Source: Halioglobus sp.
Lineage (GTDB): Bacteria; Pseudomonadota; Gammaproteobacteria; Pseudomonadales; Halieaceae
Assembly (NCBI GenBank): GCA_020443425.1
Contig: JAGRIE010000039.1
Span: 1 to 35,842, forward strand
Reading direction: 5' to 3'
DNA: 35,842 bases
Below, in pieces: positions 17,456-25,266 of the stretch (its first letter is position 1; each line of letters starts with the position of its first letter). A model generated the notes under the pieces. The model searched no databases. It was not told the origin of the DNA and saw nothing but the letters and a program-made list of their open reading frames with translations. The position numbers and the translations under genes were made by a program.

Positions 17456-18667
17456 ATGTCCAAGGTGATGATTATCGGCGCCGGCGGCGTTGGCGCTGTG
17501 GTGGCACACAAATGCGCCCAGCTGAGCGAGGTATTTACCGAGATCGTGCTGGCCAGCCGCACCGAATCCAAATGCCAGGCAATCGCTGCCCAGTTGAGCC
17601 GCCCCATCCGCACCGCGCAGGTCGATGCCGACAACGTGCCTGAGCTGGTGAGCCTGTTGCAGAAAGAGCGGCCGGAACTGGTGATCAATGTGGCGCTGCC
17701 GTATCAGGACCTGACCATCATGGATGCCTGCCTGGAGGCCGGCGTCCACTACCTCGACACCGCCAACTACGAGCCGCAGGACACCGCCAAGTTCGAGTAT
17801 CACTGGCAGTGGGCCTATCGGCAGCGCTTCCTCGATGCCGGTTTGACGGCCATCCTGGGCAGCGGCTTTGATCCGGGCGCCACCAACCTGTTCACCGCCT
17901 ATCTCGCCAAGCACTACTTTGACGAAATTCACGAGCTGGATATCATCGACGTCAACGGCGGCGACCACGGCTACCCGTTCGCGACCAACTTTAACCCCGA
18001 GATCAACATCCGCGAGGTCAGCGCCGAGTGCCGCCACTGGGAGAACGGCGAATTCGTCACCACCGCGCCCATGTCCATGAAGGCCAAGTACACCTGCCCT
18101 GACGATGTCGGCACGTTCAACATCTATCGCATGTACCACGAGGAGCTGGAGTCACTCAGCGTGAACTTCCCCACGCTGCGCCGCGCGCAGTTCTGGATGA
18201 GCTTTTCCGACAACTACCTGAAACACCTCGAGGTGCTGGAGAATGTCGGCATGACCGGCATCGAACCGGTGGAGTTCCAGGGCCAGTCCATTGTGCCGAT
18301 CCAGTTCCTGGCCCACCTGCTGCCCGACCCCTCCACCCTGGGCCCGCGCACCAAGGGGCGCACCTGCATAGGCTGCATCGTGCGCGGCGTCAAGGATGGC
18401 CGCGAGAAAGTCATGTACCTGTACAATGTCTGCGACCACGAGGCCTGCTACCGGGAGGTGCAGTCGCAGGCGATCTCCTACACCACCGGCGTGCCGGCGA
18501 TGATCGGCGCGAAGATGATACTGGAAGGCAAGTGGCGCCAGCCCGGTGTATGGAATGTCGAGCAGTGCGATCCCGACCCTTTCATGGAGGACATGAACCT
18601 GTACGGGCTGCCCTGGAAGGTGGTGGAGCTGAACCCGGGTTTCCATCTGGATATCATCCAGGATTGA
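17456..18667 (+). CDS. Carboxynorspermidine/carboxyspermidine dehydrogenase (saccharopine dehydrogenase family)
   Basis: Reductase of 403 residues that condenses aspartate beta-semialdehyde with putrescine (or diaminopropane) and reduces the imine with NADPH to carboxyspermidine (or carboxynorspermidine). The Rossmann motif GAGGVG is at residues 8-13. ASRTESKC follows at the end of the second strand, where cofactor specificity is set. NVALPYQDLTIMDACLEAGVHYLDTANYE and GSGFDPGATNLF are conserved blocks of this family rather than of lysine-pathway saccharopine dehydrogenases. The start is fixed by AGGAGGAG (17443-17450) before ATG 17456; the open frame upstream overlaps speA and is not coding. 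The gene sits between speA and nspC, which supports the polyamine assignment. Confidence 0.93.
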   Translation: MSKVMIIGAGGVGAVVAHKCAQLSEVFTEIVLASRTESKCQAIAAQLSRPIRTAQVDADNVPELVSLLQKERPELVINVALPYQDLTIMDACLEAGVHYLDTANYEPQDTAKFEYHWQWAYRQRFLDAGLTAILGSGFDPGATNLFTAYLAKHYFDEIHELDIIDVNGGDHGYPFATNFNPEINIREVSAECRHWENGEFVTTAPMSMKAKYTCPDDVGTFNIYRMYHEELESLSVNFPTLRRAQFWMSFSDNYLKHLEVLENVGMTGIEPVEFQGQSIVPIQFLAHLLPDPSTLGPRTKGRTCIGCIVRGVKDGREKVMYLYNVCDHEACYREVQSQAISYTTGVPAMIGAKMILEGKWRQPGVWNVEQCDPDPFMEDMNLYGLPWKVVELNPGFHLDIIQD

Positions 18668-18685
18668 GACCGCGGGACCAAGCCT

Positions 18686-19852
18686 ATGCAATTCACTGAT
18701 TTCAGCAAACTCGACCTGACGCGCCTGCCCACGCCCTGTTTCGTCGTGGATGAGGTCGCCGTGGAGCGCAACCTCAGCATTCTGCAGCAGGTGGCGGAGG
18801 CCAGCGGCGCCAAAGTGCTGGCGGCCCTGAAAGCCTTTTCGATGTGGCGGCTGGCACCGCTGGTGTCCAGCCACCTCAGCGGCACCTGCGCCAGCGGGCT
18901 GCACGAGGCCCGCCTCGGTCGCGAGTGTTACGGCAAGGAGGTCCATGTCTTCAGCGCCGCCTACACCGAGAGCGACCTGCGGGAGATTCTTGAGATCGCC
19001 GATCATGTGGTGTTCAACAGCTGTGCGCAGTGGCAGCGGTTCCGCCCGCTCGCGCTGGCAGCTCGCGACCGCAGGCCGGGGCTGAAATTCGGCCTGCGCA
19101 TCAACCCGGAGCACTCCGAGGGCACAGTGCCAATCTACGATCCCTGCGCGCCCGGCTCGCGCCTCGGTATTGTGCGGGCACAACTCGATGAAAGCACGCT
19201 GGAGGATATCAGCGGCCTGCATTTTCACACCCTGTGCGAGCAGGATTTCCCGCCGCTGCACCGCACCCTGCAGGCCGTGGAGGACAAGTTCGGCGATTTG
19301 CTGGGGCGTATGGAGTGGATCAACTTTGGCGGCGGGCACCATATCACCCGCCCTGACTACCAGACGGATGCACTGGTGGCATGTGTCCGGGATTTCGCCA
19401 GCCGCTACGATGTGCAGGTCTACCTGGAGCCCGGCGAGGCAGTGGCCATCGGCACCGGTGTGCTGGTGACCGAGGTGCTCGACCTGGGCCACAATGTGCT
19501 GGACCAGGCCATCCTGGACACCTCGGCCACCTGCCATATGCCGGATGTACTGGAAATGCCCTACCGCGCCGACATCCTCGGCGCCGCTGCACCCGGTGAG
19601 CTGGCCCATACCTACCGGCTCGGCGGCCTGACCTGCCTCGCCGGCGATGTGATGGGCGACTACAGCTTCGCGCAACCGCTGCAGGTGGGGCAGCGCCTGG
19701 TATTCAGTGACATGGCACACTACACCATGGTCAAGACCAGCACCTTCAACGGCACCCGCCTACCCGCCATCGCACTGTGGAACTCCAGCACAGATACGCT
19801 GGAGATTGTGCGGGAATTCGGCTACGAGGATTTCAGGGAGCGCCTGTCCTGA
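18686..19852 (+). CDS. nspC: Carboxynorspermidine/carboxyspermidine decarboxylase
   Basis: PLP-dependent decarboxylase of the alanine-racemase fold, 388 residues. It removes the carboxyl group from carboxy(nor)spermidine to yield (nor)spermidine. The PLP lysine is K49 in VLAALKAFSMW. GLHFHTLCEQ, NFGGGHHITRPDYQ and YLEPGEAVAIGTGVLV are the other cofactor and substrate blocks. ATCHMPDVLEMPYR and LAGDVMGDYSF carry the second active-site loop of the NspC family, including the catalytic Cys region (TCLAGD). It follows the dehydrogenase by 18 bases and completes the pathway. The likely main product is spermidine made from speA-derived putrescine, because no diaminobutyrate genes for norspermidine are visible here (inference). 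Confidence 0.94.
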   Translation: MQFTDFSKLDLTRLPTPCFVVDEVAVERNLSILQQVAEASGAKVLAALKAFSMWRLAPLVSSHLSGTCASGLHEARLGRECYGKEVHVFSAAYTESDLREILEIADHVVFNSCAQWQRFRPLALAARDRRPGLKFGLRINPEHSEGTVPIYDPCAPGSRLGIVRAQLDESTLEDISGLHFHTLCEQDFPPLHRTLQAVEDKFGDLLGRMEWINFGGGHHITRPDYQTDALVACVRDFASRYDVQVYLEPGEAVAIGTGVLVTEVLDLGHNVLDQAILDTSATCHMPDVLEMPYRADILGAAAPGELAHTYRLGGLTCLAGDVMGDYSFAQPLQVGQRLVFSDMAHYTMVKTSTFNGTRLPAIALWNSSTDTLEIVREFGYEDFRERLS

Positions 19853-19883
19853 CGCAGCGCAGGTGACGCCGCCCGGCTGGGCA

Positions 19884-20072
19884 TCAGGCCGCGGAATCGT
19901 CGTCAAACACTTGCTTGCGCCAGTCCTCACCCATTTTTTCCTCAATATAGTCGCGCATGAACTGTCGGATTTTCTGTGACGGTGTGACGTCTTCCAGCGC
20001 ACACAATTTCTCAAAGGCGAGCTTTTTGCTCGGATCAACCAGAAGCGTCAATCGTGCGGTGCGTTTTTCCAT
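19884..20072 (-). CDS. Small ribbon-helix-helix (CopG/Arc-like) DNA-binding protein
   Basis: A 62-residue protein. An N-terminal beta-strand with alternating residues (TARLTLLVDP, 5-14) is followed by two helices (SKKLAFEKLCALEDV, then TPSQKIRQFMRDYIEEKMG), the layout of ribbon-helix-helix repressors. The C-terminus is an acidic tail. Such proteins dimerise and bind short palindromes. It converges on nspC with a 31-bp gap, and its upstream region contains two overlapping palindromes shared with the dauA-like transporter. It could regulate itself and the transporter (inference). No toxin gene is next to it, so a toxin-antitoxin role is unlikely. Confidence 0.7.
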   Translation of the reverse strand: MEKRTARLTLLVDPSKKLAFEKLCALEDVTPSQKIRQFMRDYIEEKMGEDWRKQVFDDDSAA

Positions 20073-20247
20073 GTCCGTGGCTCTTGTCTAATGTCAGCGG
20101 CATTGTGAGTGGTGAAGCGTCAGATACGCATAGTATTTTAATGGCCAAAGCCTTTCCAGCCGCGCCGGCCAAAAGGCCTCCCGACCCGGGGACAGCCCGC
20201 CTGCCGCGACAGGGCTGTGGCAATGTTGGGCAAAACTGCGGCTTGGT

Positions 20248-20273
20248 GTTAATTACATTAACATAATATGTTA
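20248..20273. promoter_or_regulatory. Overlapping palindromic operator-like sites upstream of the DauA-like gene
   Basis: GTTAATTACATTAAC (20248-20262, 6-bp arms, 3-base spacer) overlaps TAACATAATATGTTA (20259-20273, 7-bp arms, 1-base spacer). Both are perfect inverted repeats in an AT-rich patch that stands out from GC-rich surroundings, 40-65 bp before the transporter start. A regulator site overlapping a promoter is likely; CATAAT (20262-20267) or TATGTT (20267-20272) could be the -10 box. Confidence 0.55.
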
Positions 20274-20313
20274 TTTTAGTTATCACTTTTTACCCCTCAG
20301 GCAATTGTCAGCC

Positions 20314-22053
20314 ATGGCACACAGAGCCCATCTATTTTCCCTGCGCATCGGTCACGCGCTGCGAGACGCGTGCTTCGCCGGCGAGCGCTACACGCCGGCC
20401 CGGCTACAGGGCGACCTGCTGGCGGGTATCAGCGTCGGCATCATCGCAATCCCGCTGGCGATGGCACTGGCAATCGCCAGTGGCGTCGCCCCCCAGTACG
20501 GTCTGTACACGGCGATCATTGGCGGCTTCGTGGTCGCACTGACCGGCGGCAGCCGCTACAGTGTGTCCGGCCCCACGGCGGCCTTCGTGGTCATTCTGTA
20601 CCCGATAGCCCAGACCTATGGCCTCGCCGGGCTGCTGCTGGCCAGCGTGATGGGCGGCGTCATCCTCATCGGCATGGCCTACGCCCGGCTCGGCCGCTTC
20701 ATAGAGTACATTCCACAGTCGGTCACGCTGGGCTTCACCGGCGGCATCGCCATCGTGCTGGTCACCCTGCAAGTGAAAGATTTCCTCGGCCTGCCCATTC
20801 AGGAGATGCCGGAGCACTACCTCGACAAAATCCTGCTGCTCGCACGCTCGCTGCACCAGTTCGACGCCACCAGTGTGTTTGTGGCGCTGGTGACGCTGGC
20901 CATCATGCTGTCCTGGCCGAGACTGAAAACACCCATCCCCCAGCACCTGCCCGCGGTGATAGCGGCCAGCCTGCTGGGTGTGGCACTGGCGCACGCCGGC
21001 TACGACGTCGATACCATTGGCAGCCGCTTCAGCTATGTGGCACCCGATGGCTCCCGGGGCGAGGGAATTCCGCCCTGGTTGCCCGGCTTCATGTGGCCCT
21101 GGCTGCAACCGGGACCGGGCGGTGAAGCGGCCGCAGTCAGCTGGTCGATGATAGCGGCGCTGATCCCCTCGGCATTTGCCATCGCGATGCTGGGGGCGAT
21201 CGAATCCCTGCTCTGCGCCGTGGTGCTGGATGGCATGAGCGGCAAGCGCCACAGCGCCAACAGCGAATTGCTGGGCCAGGGGCTGGGCAATATCGTCGCA
21301 CCGTTTTTCGGCGGTATCACCGCTACCGCCGCCATTGCGCGATCGACGGCCAACCTCAAGGCGGGCGCCCAGTCGCCGGTGGCCGCCATGGTTCACTCGC
21401 TGGTGGTGTTGCTGGCACTGCTCTGCTTCGCCCCGGTGCTGGCCTACCTGCCGATGCCCGCGATGGCGGCCCTGCTGGTCGTGGTCGCCTGGAATATGAG
21501 CGAGGCCCACAAATCACTGCACCTGCTGAAGCGGGCACCGCTTGCTGACATTGTGGTGCTGGCAACCTGCCTGTCGCTGACCGTGTTTTTCGACATGGTC
21601 ATCGCCATTACCGTCGGCGTGCTGCTGGCCTGCATCCTCTTTGTCAGCGACATGGCCGCCATGACCAGGATCACCGACATCAGCGGCAACAAAAAACTGG
21701 TGGATGTGCCGCTGCCGGACCGCTGGGCTGTACTGAAGATCAATGGCCCGCTGTTTTTTGCCGCGGCGGACCGCGTGTTCGGCGAGATCGCGGCCAGGAT
21801 GTCAACACTGGATGGTGTCGTCCTGTATATGGATGGTGTCACCCTGCTCGACGCCGGCGGGGTCTCGGCGTTGAACAAATTGATCGAACACTGCGCCGCC
21901 GAAGGCAGGCAACTCTATATCGCTGACCTCCAGTTCCAGCCGCTGAAGACGCTGGCGCGCGCGCAGGTCAGTCCGCGCCAGGGCGTCACGCAGTTTTTCC
22001 CCACCCTGGATGAGGCCATCCAACAGCTCACGGGAGTAGACACGCCAGTATGA
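20314..22053 (+). CDS. dauA: DauA-like SulP family transporter with STAS domain
   Basis: Inner-membrane anion transporter of 579 residues. It closely resembles E. coli DauA (YchM), which carries succinate and other C4-dicarboxylates at acidic pH. Blocks nearly identical to my memory of DauA include AGISVGIIAIPLAMALAI, GGSRYSVSGPTAAFVVILYP, LGAIESLLCAVVLDGM and LGNIVAPFFGGITATAAIARS. Some 12-14 membrane segments are followed by a cytosolic STAS domain (about 445-560; GVVLYMDGVTLLDAGGVSALNKL). The ATG at 20314 is preferred over a TTG at 20305; neither has a strong ribosome-binding site. The next gene starts inside its stop codon (ATGA). Substrate assignment by homology only: other SulP proteins move sulphate or bicarbonate. 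Confidence 0.87.
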   Translation: MAHRAHLFSLRIGHALRDACFAGERYTPARLQGDLLAGISVGIIAIPLAMALAIASGVAPQYGLYTAIIGGFVVALTGGSRYSVSGPTAAFVVILYPIAQTYGLAGLLLASVMGGVILIGMAYARLGRFIEYIPQSVTLGFTGGIAIVLVTLQVKDFLGLPIQEMPEHYLDKILLLARSLHQFDATSVFVALVTLAIMLSWPRLKTPIPQHLPAVIAASLLGVALAHAGYDVDTIGSRFSYVAPDGSRGEGIPPWLPGFMWPWLQPGPGGEAAAVSWSMIAALIPSAFAIAMLGAIESLLCAVVLDGMSGKRHSANSELLGQGLGNIVAPFFGGITATAAIARSTANLKAGAQSPVAAMVHSLVVLLALLCFAPVLAYLPMPAMAALLVVVAWNMSEAHKSLHLLKRAPLADIVVLATCLSLTVFFDMVIAITVGVLLACILFVSDMAAMTRITDISGNKKLVDVPLPDRWAVLKINGPLFFAAADRVFGEIAARMSTLDGVVLYMDGVTLLDAGGVSALNKLIEHCAAEGRQLYIADLQFQPLKTLARAQVSPRQGVTQFFPTLDEAIQQLTGVDTPV

Positions 22054-22280
22054 AAATATCCCAGGCCAAGCAACAGTTGCAGGACAATGTCTTCAGCCAG
22101 GTTGAGATCAGGAAGAACCCGGCCGACATGGAGCAGTACATTGCCCTGCTGTACACACACAATGGCAAGACCTTCATGCTCGCATACGAGAACGACACCG
22201 TGCTGTCCTCACCCGACCTGGAACATATCGTCCTGATGCTGAAGGATATCGGCTTCAGAAAAGCGAAAATATATTTCTGA
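22050..22280 (+). CDS. Unknown 76-residue protein translationally coupled to the DauA-like gene
   Basis: I do not recognise this family. The protein is soluble, without signal peptide or membrane segment. It has an N-terminal helix (SQAKQQLQDNVFSQVEIRK), a central pair of strands (YIALLYTHNGKTFMLAYEND) and a C-terminal helix plus strand (LEHIVLMLKDIGFRKAKIYF), which suggests a small alpha/beta fold. Its ATG overlaps the transporter stop by 4 bp, so the two proteins are likely made together. A regulatory partner of the transporter's STAS domain is one possibility, but this is only inferred from context. Confidence 0.7.
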   Translation: MKISQAKQQLQDNVFSQVEIRKNPADMEQYIALLYTHNGKTFMLAYENDTVLSSPDLEHIVLMLKDIGFRKAKIYF

Positions 22281-22286
22281 CCGGAC

Positions 22287-22319
22287 CTCGCCGGCCGGCT
22301 GAAGTGACCACCCGGCGAG
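22287..22319 (+). terminator. Hairpin after the 76-residue gene, possible terminator or attenuator
   Basis: Perfect 8-bp arms CTCGCCGG / CCGGCGAG surround a 17-base loop. The stem is GC-rich, but AAAAATT rather than a T-run follows, so it would be a weak intrinsic terminator. It separates the transporter pair from the radical SAM gene. Confidence 0.4.
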
Positions 22320-22391
22320 AAAAATTCCCTGACATTGCCCGCATTGTTAAGGATAATGCTGCGTTTATGCTTTCCAATGGACATACATAAT

Positions 22392-24314
22392 ATGCAGCGT
22401 CCCGTCTGGCTTTTATCCCTGGATTCCGACACTTTTCCCGCCGCCCCGATGACCACCGGTGGCCTGAAAGCCTACTATCAGGAACTGGGCAAACACCCGG
22501 ATGCAGTGGATATCCAGCTGGTGCACTTCGTCAATCACCCGGAGAGGATTCCGCAGTGGCTGCAACAGTGGCAGCGCGATGAACTGCCGCGCGCCGAGGC
22601 CGCCATCGCGCAGGGCCTGCAGCCGGTGATGGGGTTTTCCGTGTACACCTGGAACGCAGCGGAATTCCTCGACCTGATGCGCCAGGTCAAAGCCCTGTGT
22701 CCACAACTGCTGATTGTTGCCGGCGGGCCGCACGTGCAGAAGGCCCGCGATTACCTGTTCTCCGAGGCCGTCGATATCATCGTGCTGGGTGAGGGCGAGG
22801 CGACCTTCACTGACTTCCTCGATGCCGCTGGCCCCGAGCAGTGGCACGACGTTGCCGGTCTCGCCTTTGTCGAGAACGGCGAACTGGTACAGACCGCCGA
22901 GCGGCCGCGCTTTCGCAACCTCAACCTGCTGCCCTCACCGCTGAATGTGATCAGCCTGCTGGACAGCGAGGGCAAACCCTACGACTGTATCGCCTACGAA
23001 ACGAGCCGTGGCTGCCCCTACAAATGCGCATTCTGCGAGTGGGGCACCGGCGCCATCGGCACCAAGATGCTGTCGTTTTCCGTGGAGCGGATTCGCCACG
23101 ACTGGAACTACATCGTCGATGCCGGCATCAAGAACATCTGGCTGACCGACTCCAACTTCGGCGCCCTGAAGGAAGATGTGGAAAAGGCGAAAGTGCTGTG
23201 CGAAATCAAACAGCGCACCGGACTGCCGCATACTTTCGCCACCTCCTGGTCCAAGAAGCACGGCTCTCGCTCGCAGGAAATCGTACTGCTGCTGCACCAG
23301 AACAACCTGCTGCCACACTACCACCTCGCGCTACAGACCCTGACACCGCTGGCGCTGGAGCTGTGTCACCGCACCAATATGGATGCCAACAAGTACGAGC
23401 CGATTGCGCGCGAAATGGCCAAAGCCCGGGTGCCCATCGCCTGCGAACTGATCTGGGGCCTGGTGGGCGACAACCTCCCCAGTTTTGAGAAAAACCTCGA
23501 CCGCCTGTTTGCGGTTTTCCCCACCATCAACATCTTCGGCTACACGCTGCTCCCCGGCACCGAGTTTTACGACAAACGCGAGGAGTACAAGATCGAAACG
23601 CTGCCGGTGGCGGGCTACGGCAAGGCCAAGGGCGAGTATGTCGTCGGCTGCATGAGCTTCCCTGTCGAGGAGGGGCTGGAGGGCTACTTCCTGATCACCG
23701 CGCACCTGCTGATGAGCCGAGGCTATATGCTGCCGTTGACACTGCGCTACCTCGCGCTCAGTGAAGCCGTACCCGTGGCCGGTATGATGCGCGCCATCCT
23801 GCACGCGCTGTGCATCGAGTTCAGCGAGGAGATTCCCGGTCTCGACGCCGCTGAGCGCATGGGCGTGTACGAATTCCGCGAGGAGCTGTTCGTCACGGCC
23901 TACACTCACCCGGAGCGCACCTACGCCTGCGTCAGGCAGGTGACGCTGCAGTGGATTGACGAGCATATGGACAACCAGCTCGACGCGGCGGGACTGAAGC
24001 AGCGCGTGCAGCAACTGCTGGATCTTGACCAGGCATTTGCCCCCCATGTCGGCGCCACGCGAGAGGTCGTTGCCAGCTTCGATTTCGATGCCAATGCCGT
24101 CATTGACACACTGGAGAGCATGGAGATGCCGGCGGCGGAACTCTTTGACGAGAAACCCACTGACGTCAGCATCCATATCCCCGGTGGGGTCGGCGACATC
24201 ATCAAGGACCCCGACGGCGGGGTCTGGATTCACGCCGAGCGAACCAGCAGCAAGGAGGAGCACGCGGCCAAGCTGCAACCGGTGACGGTGCAGGCACTGG
24301 CGGTGTCTGCCTGA
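22392..24314 (+). CDS. Cobalamin-binding-domain radical SAM protein
   Basis: A 640-residue protein with an N-terminal B12-binding-like Rossmann domain (about 5-150; MGFSVYTWN, LLIVAGGPHVQ, DIIVLGEGEATFTDFL) and a radical SAM barrel. The 4Fe-4S cluster Cys are C208, C212 and C215 (SRGCPYKCAFCEWG), and the IWLTDSNFG and LLPGTEFY segments fit the barrel. The C-terminal half (about 420-640) is largely helical and unfamiliar. No DxHxxG cobalamin-ligand motif is visible, as in several members of this class. Relatives transfer methyl groups to unactivated carbons or rearrange carbon skeletons. The start is uncertain: TTG 22335, ATG 22356, 22377 and 22392 are all in frame; 22392 is chosen because the first strand of the domain begins there. 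The prenyltransferase gene follows after 37 bp. Confidence 0.88.
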   Translation: MQRPVWLLSLDSDTFPAAPMTTGGLKAYYQELGKHPDAVDIQLVHFVNHPERIPQWLQQWQRDELPRAEAAIAQGLQPVMGFSVYTWNAAEFLDLMRQVKALCPQLLIVAGGPHVQKARDYLFSEAVDIIVLGEGEATFTDFLDAAGPEQWHDVAGLAFVENGELVQTAERPRFRNLNLLPSPLNVISLLDSEGKPYDCIAYETSRGCPYKCAFCEWGTGAIGTKMLSFSVERIRHDWNYIVDAGIKNIWLTDSNFGALKEDVEKAKVLCEIKQRTGLPHTFATSWSKKHGSRSQEIVLLLHQNNLLPHYHLALQTLTPLALELCHRTNMDANKYEPIAREMAKARVPIACELIWGLVGDNLPSFEKNLDRLFAVFPTINIFGYTLLPGTEFYDKREEYKIETLPVAGYGKAKGEYVVGCMSFPVEEGLEGYFLITAHLLMSRGYMLPLTLRYLALSEAVPVAGMMRAILHALCIEFSEEIPGLDAAERMGVYEFREELFVTAYTHPERTYACVRQVTLQWIDEHMDNQLDAAGLKQRVQQLLDLDQAFAPHVGATREVVASFDFDANAVIDTLESMEMPAAELFDEKPTDVSIHIPGGVGDIIKDPDGGVWIHAERTSSKEEHAAKLQPVTVQALAVSA

Positions 24315-24351
24315 CACCAGCGCACCCGGCGTAAACAGCGCGGAACTCACT

Positions 24352-25266
24352 ATGGCAAGTCGATTCAATGAGGGGTTCTGGCGCCTGGCCGACCCCAAAA
24401 TCAGCATCACCTCGGTCGCCTCCATGGCGATCGGTGCAGCACTGGCGGCCCGCGATGGCAGCGTCTCCTGGTCCTGGCTGCTGGTGATGGGGCTGGCCAT
24501 GTTCTGTATGGAGGTCGCCAAGAACGCCTGGGGCGATGTGTACGACTACGACTCGGGCACCGATCTCGCTGTGAAACCCGAGGACCGCACCGGCTTCTCC
24601 GGCGGCAAGCGGGTGCTGGTCGACAATATCCTGACCCGCGGCCAGACCTGGGGCATCGCCCTGCTGTTCGGTGCCACCGGTGTGGCGCTGGGCGCAATGA
24701 TGGTATTCCTGCGCGAGCCGTCGATTTTCTGGCTCGGCACGGTCGCCCTGGTACTGGGCTGGTCCTACCACGGGCCGCCGCTGCAGCTTGCCTACCGCGG
24801 CCTCGGCGAACTCGATGTGGTGCTGTGCTACGGCCCACTGATTGCAATGGCCACCTACGCCCTGCTCACGCACAGCTACTCGGCGGATGTGATCTGGGCG
24901 TCGATGCCGCTGGGCCTGTTTATCGCCGGCTTCCTGTGGGTCAACGAATTCCCCGATTACGAGGCCGACCGCAGCGTCGGGAAAAACAACCTGGTGGTGA
25001 AACTGGGCCGGCAGCGCGCCAGCCGTGTGTTTCCGCTGATCTACCTGCTGGCGCTGGCACTGCTGGCGCTGGCCGTCTGGTGCGACGCACTGCCGGCCGC
25101 GGCACTGCTGGGCTGCGCCGGCGCCGTGCCGGCCGCCGTCGCCGTGTGGTGGACCTGGCAGCAGCCGCAGACTTTCTACCGGCACCGGCCGGCACAGCCG
25201 CTGGCACTGCTGGCCTTTGTACTGCTGTCAGCCGGCATCTCCGGCGGTGTGCTGCTATCCCTGTGA
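24352..25266 (+). CDS. UbiA/MenA-type prenyltransferase
   Basis: Integral-membrane prenyltransferase of 304 residues that moves a polyprenyl group from its diphosphate to an aromatic or other acceptor. The first Asp-rich motif is N58-x3-D62-VYDYDSGTD71 and the second is D202-x3-D206-x4-K211 (NEFPDYEADRSVGKNNLVVKLG region). About eight or nine hydrophobic segments are seen. It looks closest to MenA-type enzymes (SGTD and SGGKRVLVD after motif one), but no menaquinone gene is nearby, so the acceptor is unknown. The sugar transferase starts inside its stop codon (GTGA overlap), and the radical SAM gene lies 37 bp upstream. The three probably act on the same lipid (inference). Confidence 0.9.
   Translation: MASRFNEGFWRLADPKISITSVASMAIGAALAARDGSVSWSWLLVMGLAMFCMEVAKNAWGDVYDYDSGTDLAVKPEDRTGFSGGKRVLVDNILTRGQTWGIALLFGATGVALGAMMVFLREPSIFWLGTVALVLGWSYHGPPLQLAYRGLGELDVVLCYGPLIAMATYALLTHSYSADVIWASMPLGLFIAGFLWVNEFPDYEADRSVGKNNLVVKLGRQRASRVFPLIYLLALALLALAVWCDALPAAALLGCAGAVPAAVAVWWTWQQPQTFYRHRPAQPLALLAFVLLSAGISGGVLLSL

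Noticed and set aside
18152-19720. Minus-strand open frame of 522 residues across the carboxyspermidine genes
   Set aside because: It lies opposite two genes with clear active-site motifs. Its translation is low-complexity, rich in His, Gln, Val and Gly, as expected for an antisense shadow in GC-rich DNA.
20168-20179. GGCCAAAAGGCC as a terminator
   Set aside because: A 4-bp stem without a T-run is too weak and common in GC-rich DNA.
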